NCBI GenBank assembly: GCA_001299455.1
Contig: CYUK01000003.1
Coordinates: 124,001-188,000 of the forward strand
Length of the DNA: 64,000 nt
Origin: Clostridiales bacterium SIT11
Lineage (GTDB): Bacteria; Bacillota; Clostridia; Tissierellales; Peptoniphilaceae
Direction of reading: 5' to 3'
Made by a program: the position numbers and the translations under genes. The stretch's first letter is position 1, and every line of letters starts with the position of its first letter. Shown here piece after piece: positions 1 to 9,261 of this stretch. The notes beneath the pieces were generated by a model, which saw only the letters and a list, made by a program, of their open reading frames with translations, did no database searches and was not told the DNA's origin.

Positions 1-404
1 TTTAAACAGGCCAGGTAGCGGTTTTCATCCGCTTCCATGTAGTCTTCATTGGTAAAGGTTCCTGGAGTGACAACCCGGATGACATCTCTTTTCACAATTC
101 CCTGTGCCAGTTTAGGATCTTCTACCTGGTCACAAATGGCCACATGGTAGCCCTTGGCTACAAGCTTTGCCAGGTATTGGTCAGCCACATGGTAGGGAAC
201 CCCACACATGGGAATATCTTGAGATTTCGTTTTACCTCGTTTGGTTAAGGTAATATCTAATTCCCTAGAGGCCAAAATAGCATCTTCGAAAAAAAGTTCG
301 TAAAAATCCCCTAGCCGGAAAAAGAGCAGGCAGTTAGGATACTGGTCCTTGGTGGACAAGTACTGCTGCATCATAGGCGTATATTTAGAATAATCCTTAG
401 TCAT
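1..404 (-). CDS. mutS: DNA mismatch repair protein MutS, N-terminal part (cut by window edge)
   Basis: The frame read from an ATG at 404 encodes the first 134 residues of MutS and runs off the left edge, so the ATPase core is not in the window. MutS binds mismatches and starts mismatch repair with MutL. The mismatch-contacting Phe-X-Glu motif is visible as F34-Y35-E36 in the context GDFYELF, followed by the typical domain I sequence ([25 protein letters not shown]). The start overlaps the last 8 bases of miaB upstream, and miaB-mutS is a common gene pair in Bacillota, which implies cotranscription. No sign of damage in the visible part. Confidence 0.95.
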   Translation of the reverse strand, partial: MTKDYSKYTPMMQQYLSTKDQYPNCLLFFRLGDFYELFFEDAILASRELDITLTKRGKTKSQDIPMCGVPYHVADQYLAKLVAKGYHVAICDQVEDPKLAQGIVKRDVIRVVTPGTFTNEDYMEADENRYLACL

Positions 405-1776
405 GAATCCTTTCACCACCTAAATTAAAGGAATTTGCTTCTTGAATCTTTACAGGGACAATTTTGCCAATTAAGTCTTTTTCTCCCTCAAAATGGACCA
501 GCTTAAAGCCATCACTTCGGCCACTAAGCATTCGGCCATTGTGCTTGGATTCTCCCTCAACTAAAACATCCAGAGTCTTCCCAATTAAAGCCTTGTTTTT
601 CTTTTCAAAAATAGGGTACATGGTGTCCAAGAGCCGGTCAAACCGGTCTTTTTTTATCTCTTGGGAGACTTGGTTGGGATTTCTGGCAGCCTTGGTTCCC
701 TCCCGGGGAGAGTATAAAAAGGTAAAGGCCGCGTCATATTCCACTTCCCGGACTAGGTCCAGGGTATCTTGAAAGTCTTCTTCACTTTCTTCAGGAAAGC
801 CCACCATAATATCGGTACACAGGGCAATATCAGGAACAAGGTCCCGTAACCGGTAAATCTTTCGCAAATAGTCTTCCCGGGTATACTTTCGGTTCATTTT
901 TTCTAAAACCCGGTTGGACCCAGCTTGGATGGGGAGGTGGAGAAAATTACAGAGCTTGTCCAGGTCCTTGAAGGCTTTTAGGAGTTCATCAGAAATATCC
1001 TTGGGATGGCTAGTCATAAAACGAATCCGCTCCAGACCTTGAATTTCCGCCAGGTCATAAATAAGTCTTGTAAAATTATAGTCTCCTTCCAGGCCCGGCC
1101 GGTAGGAATTTACATTTTGTCCCAGAAGGGTAATTTCCAAGACGCCAGAATCTACCAGGGTTTGTACTTCTTCTAATATATCCTTAGAAGGTCGACTGAC
1201 CTCTCTTCCCCGGGTAAAGGGGACAATGCAATAGCTGCAAAAATTATTACAGCCGTACATAATATTTACAAAAGACTTATAGGAAAAGTAGCGGTTGGCC
1301 CAGAGCTGGTCATCAGTGGCTTGAAAGCTGTGTTCAATATTGACAATCCGATCTCCTGTTTCCAAGTGTTGGAGGAGGAGGTCTGGAAGCTTATGGATGT
1401 TGTTGGTTCCAAAAATAATATCCACTTGCTTGAACTTTTCCAGGACCAACTCTCTAGATTCCTTTCGCTGCATCATGCAACCACAAACAGCAATAATCAG
1501 GTTTCGTTCTCTTTTTTTTGCCTTTAGCTCTCCAAGTTTTCCGTAGACCTTGTTCTCTGCAGAATGGCGGATGGAGCAAGTATTTAAAAGAATCAGGTCC
1601 GCTTCATCTATTTGGTCTGTTGCCTGGAGGCCAGCCTGGTCTAGGACCCAGGAGATTTTTTCCGAGTCATGTTCATTCATTTGACAGCCATAGGTCATAA
1701 TATGGTACTTGGCATTGGAGCCAAGTTTTTCCTTTATGGCATAATTTAAAGCATCTTCTTGATCTATATAATTCAA
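397..1776 (-). CDS. miaB: tRNA-2-methylthio-N6-dimethylallyladenosine synthase MiaB
   Basis: MiaB is a cytoplasmic radical-SAM methylthiotransferase that adds the 2-methylthio group to i6A37 of tRNAs reading UNN codons. In order: the N-terminal UPF0004 domain with cluster cysteines C31 (YGCQMN), C67 (NTCSIRH) and C100 (GCMMQ), the radical-SAM triad C176-x3-C180-x2-C183 (GCNNFCSYC), and a C-terminal TRAM domain. Length (459 aa) is normal. YGCQMN and SRPSKDI favour MiaB over MtaB or RimO. The start is a TTG at 1776, six bases after a GGAG ribosome site; no in-frame ATG lies close by. It has its own promoter and leads into mutS. Confidence 0.95.
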   Translation of the reverse strand: MNYIDQEDALNYAIKEKLGSNAKYHIMTYGCQMNEHDSEKISWVLDQAGLQATDQIDEADLILLNTCSIRHSAENKVYGKLGELKAKKRERNLIIAVCGCMMQRKESRELVLEKFKQVDIIFGTNNIHKLPDLLLQHLETGDRIVNIEHSFQATDDQLWANRYFSYKSFVNIMYGCNNFCSYCIVPFTRGREVSRPSKDILEEVQTLVDSGVLEITLLGQNVNSYRPGLEGDYNFTRLIYDLAEIQGLERIRFMTSHPKDISDELLKAFKDLDKLCNFLHLPIQAGSNRVLEKMNRKYTREDYLRKIYRLRDLVPDIALCTDIMVGFPEESEEDFQDTLDLVREVEYDAAFTFLYSPREGTKAARNPNQVSQEIKKDRFDRLLDTMYPIFEKKNKALIGKTLDVLVEGESKHNGRMLSGRSDGFKLVHFEGEKDLIGKIVPVKIQEANSFNLGGERIHD

Positions 1777-1824
1777 ATTAAACTCCTTTTTATTGATAAA
1801 AATTTATAAAATTCCTAAATAATA

Positions 1825-1854
1825 ATTATACCACATCTCCAGACCTTTCTTCAA
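1825..1854 (-). promoter_or_regulatory. Probable sigma-A promoter of miaB-mutS
   Basis: Minus-strand -10 box TATAAT at 1825-1830 and -35-like TTGAAG at 1849-1854, spacer 18. It lies about 50 bases upstream of the miaB TTG start and after the rubrerythrin terminator, which makes miaB-mutS a separate unit. Confidence 0.6.
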
Positions 1855-1915
1855 AAGTCACGCAAGAAATCCTTGAAAAGACTTGCTCCTCCCTGCTAGG
1901 ATTCTTTTAAAATAG

Positions 1916-1949
1916 AAAATCCCCTGGCCATAGAGACCAAGAGATTTTT
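1916..1949 (-). terminator. Rho-independent terminator of rubrerythrin gene
   Basis: Arms 1916-1927 (aaaatcccctgg) and 1937-1949 (ccaagagattttt) pair over 12 bases on the minus strand, with G-U pairs. A T-rich stretch follows (ttttctatttt). It lies some 30 bases past the rubrerythrin stop codon. Confidence 0.7.
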
Positions 1950-1977
1950 CTATACTTATCTTAAGTTGAAAAAAAAT

Positions 1978-2523
1978 TTAGTAAGCAATAAAAGCTTTTG
2001 CTTTAGTATGACAAATTGGACATTCTTCTTCTGTTTTATCAAAAGTAATGTAACCACAAACTGGGCAAAGTAGAATATCTTCTGCTGGAAGGTCTTCTCC
2101 CTTATCTACATGATCTTTAGCTTCTTGATAGCGTTTAGCGTGAACTTTTTCAGCTTCAATAGCATAGTTCATAGCCTTAACAGCTTCTTTTTCACCTTGA
2201 GCTTCGGCTACACAGATATAAGCTGGGTACATTTGAGTGTATTCAAATTCTTCTCCATTGATTCCAGCTTGAAGGTTTTCAGAAGTGTTGCCAATACCAA
2301 AGCCAGCCATGGAAGTTACAGCAAAGTCTCCATGAACATCTTTTAAGGCCTTGAAGTGTAGGCGAGCATGAACTTCTTCAGCTGCAGAAGTACAGTCAAA
2401 AAGACGTTTTACATTTTCAAATCCTTCTTTTTTTGCAGCGTCTCCCCAAATACGATATCTCATATGAGCTTGGCTTTCGCCACCAAAAGCAGATTGTAGG
2501 TTTGCTTGTGTCATTGCATTCAT
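1978..2523 (-). CDS. rbr: Rubrerythrin
   Basis: Rubrerythrin is a cytoplasmic non-haem iron peroxidase that reduces hydrogen peroxide in anaerobes using electrons from rubredoxin or NADH oxidoreductases. The N-terminal ferritin-like four-helix part carries the diiron ligands (E16 in GGESQAH, the EE-V-H set near 49-52, EEFEY near 91-95, and AEKVHA near 124-129). The C-terminal rubredoxin-like domain has the iron site C153-x2-C156 and C168-x2-C171 (CPVCG, CPICH). Length of 181 aa fits a compact single-copy rubrerythrin. It is monocistronic: its own promoter upstream, terminators on both sides, and an AAGGAGGAAA ribosome site before the ATG. Implies an oxygen-sensitive host. Confidence 0.96.
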   Translation of the reverse strand: MNAMTQANLQSAFGGESQAHMRYRIWGDAAKKEGFENVKRLFDCTSAAEEVHARLHFKALKDVHGDFAVTSMAGFGIGNTSENLQAGINGEEFEYTQMYPAYICVAEAQGEKEAVKAMNYAIEAEKVHAKRYQEAKDHVDKGEDLPAEDILLCPVCGYITFDKTEEECPICHTKAKAFIAY

Positions 2524-2573
2524 AAATAATTTCCTCCTTCTTAACGTTACTCAATAATGATTTAACTAACAAT

Positions 2574-2602
2574 AGTATATGATAAAAAAAAATATTTTGC
2601 AA
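2574..2602 (-). promoter_or_regulatory. Strong promoter of rubrerythrin with overlapping inverted repeat
   Basis: TTGCAA (2597-2602) and TATACT (2574-2579) on the minus strand with a 17-base spacer form a near-ideal sigma-A promoter. An imperfect inverted repeat (AATATTTTGCA at 2591-2601, TGCAATATT at 2612-2620) covers the -35 box and could be an operator. It does not match the PerR box that I know, so the regulator is unidentified. Confidence 0.75.
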
Positions 2603-2668
2603 GAAGTGTCCTGCAATATTTGTAGACTTCAGCCTATAAAATATAGTAAATTTATAGAATTTAAATAT

Positions 2669-2706
2669 AAAAAATGGCCCAAACCATCTAGTTTAAGCCA
2701 TTTTTT
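2669..2706 (-). terminator. Rho-independent terminator after prfA
   Basis: A 16-base stem (2669-2684 with 2691-2706, six-base loop) with A/T runs on both sides. It ends the rpmE-prmC-prfA unit and insulates the rubrerythrin promoter. The symmetry allows action on either strand. Confidence 0.85.
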
Positions 2707-2750
2707 GTTAGTTTGATTTCCTGTTCACTTTTTAAGGCGCCCTAACACCC

Positions 2751-3815
2751 CTAGAGATTTTTCACCTTTTCTGCCTGGTCATAAGCTGTTAAGGCGTCAA
2801 TTAATTCATCTAAATCTCCATCGTTAATGGCGTCAATTTGGTGGGAAGTAAAGTTAATTCGATGGTCTGTCACCCGGCCTTGGGGGTAATTATAGGTCCG
2901 AATCCGTTCAGACCGGTCGCCTGTTCCAATTTGAGATCTTTTTTCCTGGGAAAGTTCCTTGTTTTGCTCTTGGAGCATGATATCATAGAGCCTGGAGGCC
3001 AAAATTTTCATGGCCTTGGCCTTATTTTTAATCTGACTCTTTTCATCCTGACAAGAAACCACAAGCCCTGTAGGAAGGTGGGTCAAACGAACGGCGGAGT
3101 CTGTTGTGTTGACAGATTGGCCTCCATGGCCAGAAGACCGGAAGTAATCCACCCGGAGATCTTCATCGGCAATTTCCACTTCAATATCTTCTACTTCTGG
3201 GAGGACGGCCACTGTAGCTGTAGACGTATGGATTCTTCCGGAACTTTCTGTTTCAGGAACCCGTTGAACTCGGTGAACTCCCGATTCATATTTTAACCTG
3301 GAATAGGCTCCCTTGCCTTGGACCATGCAAATGACTTCTTTAAAGCCTCCAATGCCAATTTCATTGCTGGAGAGGATTTCTGTCTTCCAAGCATGTTTTT
3401 CTGCATAGCGGAGGTATTGGCGGAGTAAGACTCCAGCAAAAAGGGCTGCTTCATCGCCACCAGCGCCGGCACGAATTTCTATAATGACATTTTTATCGTC
3501 GTTTTCATCCTTGGGAATTAATAAAAGCTTCAGCTCCTTGGAAATCCTGTCTAATTTTTCTTCATTGCTGGCCACTTCTTCCTTGACCAGGTCCTTCATG
3601 TCTTCTTCCAAAGGCTCATTAAACATGGACTTAGCTGCTTCCAAGTCTTCCTTAATATTCTTATAGGACCGATATTTTTCTACAATTGGTTGGAGCTCCC
3701 CATGTTCAATGGCATACTCCTGGTATTTTTTTGAATCATTCATGACTTCGGGATCAATGAGGAGCTTTTCCAACTCCTTAAGTCGATCTTCAAAGACTGA
3801 TAGTTTTTCGTACAT
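2751..3815 (-). CDS. prfA: Peptide chain release factor 1
   Basis: RF1 reads UAA and UAG in the ribosomal A site and triggers peptide release. The stop-codon reading tripeptide is the PxT type of RF1 (P187-E-T189), not the SPF of RF2. The catalytic GGQ is at 231-233 within [10 protein letters not shown] place the start at the ATG at 3815, because AGGAGGGAAC sits just before it and the resulting N-terminus ([10 protein letters not shown]) and length (354 aa) match the family; the frame can be extended upstream to a TTG at 3833 but without support. It overlaps the 3' end of prmC by 26 bases. PrmC methylates the GGQ glutamine of this protein, so the pair is functional as well as positional. Confidence 0.97.
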   Translation of the reverse strand: MYEKLSVFEDRLKELEKLLIDPEVMNDSKKYQEYAIEHGELQPIVEKYRSYKNIKEDLEAAKSMFNEPLEEDMKDLVKEEVASNEEKLDRISKELKLLLIPKDENDDKNVIIEIRAGAGGDEAALFAGVLLRQYLRYAEKHAWKTEILSSNEIGIGGFKEVICMVQGKGAYSRLKYESGVHRVQRVPETESSGRIHTSTATVAVLPEVEDIEVEIADEDLRVDYFRSSGHGGQSVNTTDSAVRLTHLPTGLVVSCQDEKSQIKNKAKAMKILASRLYDIMLQEQNKELSQEKRSQIGTGDRSERIRTYNYPQGRVTDHRINFTSHQIDAINDGDLDELIDALTAYDQAEKVKNL

Positions 3816-4629
3816 GTTCCCTCCTGCTGGCAACTAAAACTCGGTCAAAACCTGCATAATCTTGAATACATTTTACAGAAAAGTTTTTTTCTTCTAAAAG
3901 AGCCCCCACACTTTTCCCCTGGTTGTAACCTATTTCAAGGACAAGGTGGCCCCCAGGATTTAAGTAGTCTGGTAAGTCTTCAATAATCCTCCGATAAAAG
4001 TCCAGGCCATCCTCTCCTCCGTCTAGGGCCAGGATGGGCTCATGGTCCTTCACTTCCCTTTCCAGGCCTTGTATTTCTTTACTTTCAATATAGGGAGGAT
4101 TGGAAAAAATCAGGTCAAATCTTCCCTGAACACGGTCAAATAAGTCACTTTGGTAAAAATTTACAAGACAGTGGTGGGCTTGGGCATTTTTTTTGGCTAT
4201 TCTTAAGGCCTCTTCACTAATATCTACACCTTCTACTTTAAGATCCGGCCTGGCTAGCTTTAGACTAATACTGACAGCTCCAGATCCCAGACCCAGCTCC
4301 AAAAAGGAAGAGCCGGGTAATTTTAAAAGTTCTTCCACAGAAAATTCTGTCTCTAGCCTAGGAATCAAAACATTTGGATTTACATAAAACCGGTGGCCAA
4401 AAAAACTTTTTTCTCCGAGGATATAGGCCAGGGGAACCCCTTCTTCCCTTTTTTTTAAGATAGCTTCTAAGGCTTCATAGCTAGAGGGCTCAATTTCCTG
4501 GTCTAGCTGACTATAGATTTGTGCAAAACCCATCCCTAAAAAATCTTCTAATAAAAACCGTCCTTCACTGGAATAAGGACGGTTCTTGTAAAAATTGTGG
4601 ACAAGTTCTAAAAGGTCTTTCACTTTCAT
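3790..4629 (-). CDS. prmC: Release factor glutamine N5-methyltransferase PrmC
   Basis: PrmC transfers a methyl group from SAM to the GGQ glutamine of release factors. The SAM-binding motif I is ELGLGSG (111-117) and the glutamine-binding NPPY motif is at 177-180, followed by the usual IES and the [10 protein letters not shown] stretch. Length (279 aa) is typical. The N-terminal helical domain (1-75) is the release-factor binding part. It precedes prfA and its 3' end lies inside the prfA start region, which is the standard arrangement. Only a weak ribosome site (AAAGGATT) precedes the ATG. Confidence 0.96.
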   Translation of the reverse strand: MKVKDLLELVHNFYKNRPYSSEGRFLLEDFLGMGFAQIYSQLDQEIEPSSYEALEAILKKREEGVPLAYILGEKSFFGHRFYVNPNVLIPRLETEFSVEELLKLPGSSFLELGLGSGAVSISLKLARPDLKVEGVDISEEALRIAKKNAQAHHCLVNFYQSDLFDRVQGRFDLIFSNPPYIESKEIQGLEREVKDHEPILALDGGEDGLDFYRRIIEDLPDYLNPGGHLVLEIGYNQGKSVGALLEEKNFSVKCIQDYAGFDRVLVASRREHVRKTISL

Positions 4630-4666
4630 TGGATAATCCTTTGGGCAGCTTTACTTTTCCATATGA

Positions 4667-4696
4667 AAATTGGTTAGTGTAGCCACTAACCAATTT
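4667..4696 (-). terminator. Perfect 13-bp hairpin directly after rpmE stop
   Basis: Arms AAATTGGTTAGTG (4667-4679) and its exact complement (4684-4696) with a 4-base loop begin one base after the rpmE stop codon. The T tract behind it on the minus strand is short (TTTTC). It is probably a partial terminator or mRNA stabiliser that lets rpmE be made in excess over prmC-prfA. Confidence 0.65.
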
Positions 4697-4697
4697 C

Positions 4698-4898
4698 TTA
4701 GCTTCTTTTGTACTTGCGGTTGAACTTTTCAATACGTCCACCTTGGTCAGAGAATTTTTGTTTCCCTGTGAAGAATGGATGGCATTGAGAGCATACTTCA
4801 ACCCGTAGGTTTTCTTTAACAGAACCTGTTTTAAAGGTATTACCACAGGCACAAGTGACAGTAGCTTCTTTATATTCTGGTTGAATATCCGTCTTCAT
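4698..4898 (-). CDS. rpmE: 50S ribosomal protein L31, zinc-binding form
   Basis: L31 bridges the ribosomal subunits. This is the zinc-ribbon (C+) type: C16-x-C18 (TCACGNTF) and C36-x2-C39 (VCSQCHPF), with the family signature HPFFTGKQ and a basic tail. I use the ATG at 4898 (66 aa); a GTG one codon upstream is also possible since AAAGGAGTGA lies before both. The gene has its own -10 box and starts the rpmE-prmC-prfA unit, an order often seen in Clostridia. Confidence 0.96.
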   Translation of the reverse strand: MKTDIQPEYKEATVTCACGNTFKTGSVKENLRVEVCSQCHPFFTGKQKFSDQGGRIEKFNRKYKRS

Positions 4899-4943
4899 CA
4901 CTTATCACTCCTTTATTTCAATGATATTGTCTCATACTTAACT

Positions 4944-4949
4944 ATTATA
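4944..4949 (-). promoter_or_regulatory. Candidate -10 box for rpmE-prmC-prfA
   Basis: TATAAT on the minus strand about 45 bases upstream of rpmE. No good -35 hexamer is seen at 16-18 bases (CTTTTA), so this is only a candidate. Confidence 0.45.
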
Positions 4950-4987
4950 GTCTAGCACAAAATTCATAAAAGCTCAAGTAAAACTTA

Positions 4988-5953
4988 TTATTGTGCGTAA
5001 TCTGGTTTTTGGTCCAGCTTATGGGTGGAAGAAATATTCCGAATGGTTCCACTAGGTAGGCGTAAAACCAAGCTATCGGTACTGGCTACGTTCCCGGCAA
5101 AGTAGTGGACACCCTTTAAGAGTTCCCCATTGCTGACGCCTGTAGCGGAAAATAAAACTTCATTTCCCTTGACTAGGTCGTCAATATGGAAGATCTTGTC
5201 TAAGTCACTCTTTAAGTCCTTACACCGCTTCATTTGTGCTTCATCTGATGGCATTAACTTCCCTTGGAAGTCCCCTCCTAGGCACTTTAAGGCAGCGGCA
5301 GCAATCACTCCTTCCGGAGCTCCACCAATGCCCATAACCAGGTCAACACCAGAATCATCAAAGCAGGTGGCAATGGCTGTTACAATATCTCCATCGTTTA
5401 CAAATTTAATTCTAGCTCCAGTTGCTCGGATTTCCTTGACCAATTGGTCGTGGCGGTCTCTTTGCAAAACAGAAACAGTCACATCGGAAACGTCCTTGTC
5501 CAGGGCCTTAGCTACATTTTTTATATTTTCTTCTGTAGTGGCTTCCAGTTGGATAGCTCCCTTGGCCTTGGGACCACAGGCAATTTTATTCATATAACAG
5601 TCTGGAGCATTTAAAAGGCAGCCCTTAGGTGCGACAGCTACAACAGCAATGGCATTGGGCATGCCTCCAGCAATAGAGGTTGTTCCATCCAGGGGGTCTA
5701 CGGCAATGTCTACTTGGTTTTCATTGGTGGATTTACCAATATTTTCTCCAATATAGAGCATGGGGGCTTCGTCAATTTCCCCTTCCCCAATGACAACTGT
5801 ACCATCAATATCAATGGTATCGAACATCCGACGCATGGCATCGACAGCTGCGCCATCAGCCGCATTTTTATCGCCTTTTCCCATCCATTTTCCTGCAGCT
5901 AAAGCCGCTGCTTCTGTTACTCTTGCTAAGTTTAAACCTAAATCACGATTCAT
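4988..5953 (-). CDS. glpX: Class II fructose-1,6-bisphosphatase GlpX
   Basis: GlpX hydrolyses fructose 1,6-bisphosphate to fructose 6-phosphate, a gluconeogenic step. The metal-binding phosphatase motifs are GEGEIDEAP (56-64) and DPLDGT (86-91, VDPLDGTTSIAGG). Length of 321 aa is normal for the class. The start ATG at 5953 lies one base after the stop of the transaldolase-like gene, with GAAGGGGG as ribosome site inside that gene, so the two are translationally coupled. Fructose 6-phosphate is the product of this enzyme and a substrate or product of its neighbour, which suggests joint use in sugar phosphate recycling. Confidence 0.95.
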   Translation of the reverse strand: MNRDLGLNLARVTEAAALAAGKWMGKGDKNAADGAAVDAMRRMFDTIDIDGTVVIGEGEIDEAPMLYIGENIGKSTNENQVDIAVDPLDGTTSIAGGMPNAIAVVAVAPKGCLLNAPDCYMNKIACGPKAKGAIQLEATTEENIKNVAKALDKDVSDVTVSVLQRDRHDQLVKEIRATGARIKFVNDGDIVTAIATCFDDSGVDLVMGIGGAPEGVIAAAALKCLGGDFQGKLMPSDEAQMKRCKDLKSDLDKIFHIDDLVKGNEVLFSATGVSNGELLKGVHYFAGNVASTDSLVLRLPSGTIRNISSTHKLDQKPDYAQ

Positions 5954-5954
5954 T

Positions 5955-6605
5955 TTATTCCCCCTTCAGGTACATGTTCCAATCTTTATTAAAACTCTCA
6001 AGCCCTTGGTCTGTCAAGGGGTGATTTAACATTTGCTTAAAAACTTTATAGGGGACGGTGGCAATATCTGCTCCATTTAAGGCTGCTTCCACCACATGCA
6101 TGGGGTGGCGGATGCTGGCTGCAATAATTTCTGCCCCTATACCATGAAGCTTAAAAATTTTAGAAATCGATGCAATCAGGTCCATTCCATTGGTGGAGAT
6201 ATCATCTAGCCGGCCAATAAAGGGACTGACATAAGTGGCTCCAGCCCGGGCTGCTAAAAGAGCCTGGCTAGGGGAAAAAATCAAAGTCATATTTACTGGA
6301 ATGTTCTCCCTAGTTAAAATGGCTGTGGCCTTTAATCCCTCTTCAGTCATGGGAATTTTAATGACCACATGGTCTGATAGCTGACTTAACCGCCGGCCTT
6401 CTTTGACCATGTCTTCACAGGAACCTGATGGAACTTCTGCACTGACAGGTCCCTGGACTTCCTGGGCAATTTTTTTAATCAGGTCTTCAAAGTTTTCCTT
6501 AGATTTTTTTACCAGGGAGGGGTTGGTAGTGACTCCGTCCAATACGCCCCACTGGTTAATTTCTTGAATTTCATCGTAAATCGCTGTATCAATAAATAAT
6601 TTCAT
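5955..6605 (-). CDS. Transaldolase-like protein of the TalC/fructose-6-phosphate aldolase family
   Basis: Short (216 aa) class I aldolase of the MipB/TalC family; members act as transaldolase in the pentose phosphate pathway or as fructose-6-phosphate aldolase. The Schiff-base lysine is K83 in VIKIPMT, and TTNPS (26-30) is the family signature. In Bacillota most members of this length are true transaldolases, but sequence alone does not settle it. I chose the ATG at 6605 (MKLFIDTA) with GAAGGTG before it instead of the GTG two codons upstream. It is followed without gap by glpX. Confidence 0.9.
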   Translation of the reverse strand: MKLFIDTAIYDEIQEINQWGVLDGVTTNPSLVKKSKENFEDLIKKIAQEVQGPVSAEVPSGSCEDMVKEGRRLSQLSDHVVIKIPMTEEGLKATAILTRENIPVNMTLIFSPSQALLAARAGATYVSPFIGRLDDISTNGMDLIASISKIFKLHGIGAEIIAASIRHPMHVVEAALNGADIATVPYKVFKQMLNHPLTDQGLESFNKDWNMYLKGE

Positions 6606-6615
6606 ATGCACCTTC

Positions 6616-7092
6616 TTATTTTTGCTTTTTTAAGAGACAGACACAATAGGCAGTGATTCCCTCTTTCCGCCCCTCATAACCTAGTTTTTCTGTTGTTGTC
6701 GCTTTAATGGACACTTGGTCCAAGGAAAGATTTAATCTTTTGGCAATATTTTCTCGCATGGGAAGGATATAGGGGGCGAGTTTAGGTTCTTGGGCGGCAA
6801 TGGTGGTGTCTAAATTTTCTAGACAATAGCCCTTACTTAAAACCAATTGATAAACTTGATCCATTAAAAGCAAGGAAGAAATATCCTTGTATTTAGGGTC
6901 TGTATCTGGAAATAATTTTCCTATATCCCCTAAGGCCAAGGCTCCTAAAAGGGCATCATTAATGGCATGAACCAAGACATCAGCATCTGAATGACCATCT
7001 AGACCTAAAGAATAGGGGATTTCAAGACCCCCTAAAATAAGCTTTCGATTTTCCTTAAAGGCATGAACGTCTAAACCAAATCCAATCCGCAT
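6616..7092 (-). CDS. ispF: 2-C-methyl-D-erythritol 2,4-cyclodiphosphate synthase IspF
   Basis: IspF makes the cyclic diphosphate in the non-mevalonate (MEP) isoprenoid pathway. Zinc ligands D8-x-H10 (GLDVH) and H42 are present, as are the signatures GHSDADV (33-39) and KATTTEKLG near the C-terminus. With the start at the ATG at 7092 (GAGG at seven bases) the protein has 158 residues, the family norm. It follows the ispD stop by one base, so IspD and IspF are separate but coupled genes; IspE is not in the window. Confidence 0.96.
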   Translation of the reverse strand: MRIGFGLDVHAFKENRKLILGGLEIPYSLGLDGHSDADVLVHAINDALLGALALGDIGKLFPDTDPKYKDISSLLLMDQVYQLVLSKGYCLENLDTTIAAQEPKLAPYILPMRENIAKRLNLSLDQVSIKATTTEKLGYEGRKEGITAYCVCLLKKQK

Positions 7093-7093
7093 A

Positions 7094-7816
7094 TTAATCC
7101 TCGTATCCATATTTTTTTAAGACTTCCTTGGGCTCTTGCTGTAAAATTTCAGCAAAAAGCAGGTCTTCTGGTGTGGTAATCTTAATATTCGTGTAGTCAG
7201 ACAGGACAATTTTAATCTTTCCCCCTGCCTTTTCCACCAAAGAGCAGTCATCTGTCCCCTGGTAGCCTTCATCATAGGCCTGGCTATAGGCATGTTCTAA
7301 AATAGGTCGTAAAAAGACTTGGGGAGTTTGAACAGCCCACAAAAATTCCCTAGGAGGGGTATAGGAAACCAGACGACCGTCTGTAGACACCTTAATGGTA
7401 TCCTTAACGGGATGGGCCAAAACACTGGCTCCTGTTTCGTCTACAGCCTCTATGACCTTGTCAATGCTTTCTACAGATACAAAGGGCCTAGCCCCGTCAT
7501 GGGTGGCTACAATGGCCACCTGGTCATCTAAGGCCCTTAGGCCATTACAAATGGAATCCTGCCTCGTTTCTCCCCCAGCAATAATTTTACAGGGAAGGCT
7601 GGACTTTTGTATGATTTCATCAATAAAATGGAGTTCATTTTTTTGTCCCAAGACAATTAATTCGTCCACATACTTGGACTGGTTGATTTGGGATAAGGTC
7701 CGTCCCAGGACAGATTGGCCTCCTAGAGAGATAAATTGCTTATTCATTTTTAATTGCATCCGAGATCCTGATCCAGCTGCTGCAATCAGCATGACAACTT
7801 TTCTATTTTGAAACAT
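7094..7816 (-). CDS. ispD: 2-C-methyl-D-erythritol 4-phosphate cytidylyltransferase IspD
   Basis: IspD couples MEP to CTP in the non-mevalonate pathway. The nucleotide-binding loop AAAGSGSRM with the downstream NKQF lysine is at the N-terminus (12-28), and [10 protein letters not shown] and QTPQVF are further family signatures. 240 residues is usual. The gene follows the PBP gene in the FHA-SEDS-PBP operon and feeds isoprenoid synthesis, which also supplies undecaprenyl phosphate for cell wall assembly. Confidence 0.95.
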   Translation of the reverse strand: MFQNRKVVMLIAAAGSGSRMQLKMNKQFISLGGQSVLGRTLSQINQSKYVDELIVLGQKNELHFIDEIIQKSSLPCKIIAGGETRQDSICNGLRALDDQVAIVATHDGARPFVSVESIDKVIEAVDETGASVLAHPVKDTIKVSTDGRLVSYTPPREFLWAVQTPQVFLRPILEHAYSQAYDEGYQGTDDCSLVEKAGGKIKIVLSDYTNIKITTPEDLLFAEILQQEPKEVLKKYGYED

Positions 7817-7827
7817 AGATCCTCTTT

Positions 7828-9261
7828 CTAATCATCATCGACTGTAATATGTTTATTGGCATAAACAAGTAAGTCTCTAGCGATTGGAGCCGCTACTGTC
7901 CCTCCATAGCCCTTGGTTTGTTCTACAATAACAGCTACGGCAAACTTTGCATCCTTGGCTGGAGCAAAGCCAATAAACCAAGCATGGTCTTTGCCAGAAG
8001 CATTTTCTGCAGTCCCTGTTTTACCAGCTACATTGAGCCTTCTTGCATAGGCCCTGGAGGCAGATCCATTGCGGACAACATTGACCATATAGTCTTGGAG
8101 TGTTTGGGCCACTTCTTCATCTGTCACTTCAGACAGGACTTTGGGCTCTGTTTTTTCCACCATAGACCCGGAAGGAGACTCCACTTCTGCCACAAGGTAG
8201 GGTTTCATTAGCTTTCCATCATTGGCAATTGTAGAGGCCACCATGGCCATTTGAAGTGGTGTTGCCAGGACTTGCCCTTGGCCAATACTTGAAGCAGCCA
8301 CTTGGACCCTGTCCATAGACTTAGAGTGGTCAAAAACAGATTTTTTCAAGGGTAAATCAAAATCCACATTTTTATTAAACATAAACCGGTCCGCCACATC
8401 CCCTAGTTTTGCTTCGCCTAATTCTACACCCTTGGTGACAAAGTAGGTATTTAGGGAATGGGTCAAGGCTTGTTTTAACTTTACAGGTCCATATTGGATG
8501 TCTGAGTTGGCATTTTTAAATTCACGGCCAGCAATTTCCTGGACTCCTGTATCTTCATAGGACTGGTCTATGGAAGGATTTTCCAGTAAACCGACACTGG
8601 TCACGACCTTAAAGGTAGATCCAGGAGGATACATTCCTTGAGTGACCCGGTTGACCAGGGGGCCGTCCTGACTACTGGCAATATCCTTCCAGTCCTCTAC
8701 AATAGTTGAGGCATCAAAATCTGGAAGACTCACCATGGAATAAATTTCTCCAGTTTTAGGGTTCATGACCACTGCAGCACATTTTTTCCCTGTTTCTTCC
8801 AAAACTTCATGGGTATAATTTTGTAAATTTGTATCAATGGTTAAACGAAGGTTATTTCCCAGTTTTTTCTGGTCAAATAAGTTTTTAAAGCCATCAAAGG
8901 TCATAGCTGTATTCTTATTTAAGAGCTGGTCATTATAGGATAATTCCAGGCCTCCCTTTCCAAGAGAGGGGTTGGCATAGCCAATAATATGGGAGTAAAT
9001 CCGAGGGTAATTATAGAAACGGCGGTAGTCTCCTTCTTCTCCCTTGGAATAGGCAATAACTTCCTTGTCCCGGTCATAAATCGTCCCTCTTAGGATTTTT
9101 GCCTCTTCAATCCAACTCCTTCGGTTGGCTGAATGATTTTTTATAGTCTCTGCCTTAAAGAACATAAAGTAGGTCAGGTAGAGGATGATGACTAGGGACA
9201 GGCAGGTTAAGCCAGATAAGAGAATTAAAATTCGCCGGTTTTCTTTAGGCTTCACGGCCAT
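7828..9261 (-). CDS. Class B penicillin-binding protein (transpeptidase)
   Basis: Membrane-anchored peptidoglycan DD-transpeptidase. With the start at the ATG at 9261 the protein has 477 residues: one N-terminal membrane segment (about 10-36), a short pedestal, and the transpeptidase domain with the three active-site motifs S215-TF-K218, S269-L-N271 and K414-T-G416 (KTGTAE). The lack of a long N-terminal module and of PASTA repeats resembles the PbpA type paired with a RodA/FtsW partner. A GTG at 9255 is an equally good start, and the open frame extends to a GTG at 9294. It overlaps the SEDS gene by 17 bases, so the two probably form a polymerase-transpeptidase pair. Confidence 0.93.
   Translation of the reverse strand: MAVKPKENRRILILLSGLTCLSLVIILYLTYFMFFKAETIKNHSANRRSWIEEAKILRGTIYDRDKEVIAYSKGEEGDYRRFYNYPRIYSHIIGYANPSLGKGGLELSYNDQLLNKNTAMTFDGFKNLFDQKKLGNNLRLTIDTNLQNYTHEVLEETGKKCAAVVMNPKTGEIYSMVSLPDFDASTIVEDWKDIASSQDGPLVNRVTQGMYPPGSTFKVVTSVGLLENPSIDQSYEDTGVQEIAGREFKNANSDIQYGPVKLKQALTHSLNTYFVTKGVELGEAKLGDVADRFMFNKNVDFDLPLKKSVFDHSKSMDRVQVAASSIGQGQVLATPLQMAMVASTIANDGKLMKPYLVAEVESPSGSMVEKTEPKVLSEVTDEEVAQTLQDYMVNVVRNGSASRAYARRLNVAGKTGTAENASGKDHAWFIGFAPAKDAKFAVAVIVEQTKGYGGTVAAPIARDLLVYANKHITVDDD

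Noticed and set aside
464-772. Open frames on the opposite strand of miaB and of many other genes
   Set aside because: They lie fully inside well-supported genes, lack ribosome sites and have unlikely compositions.
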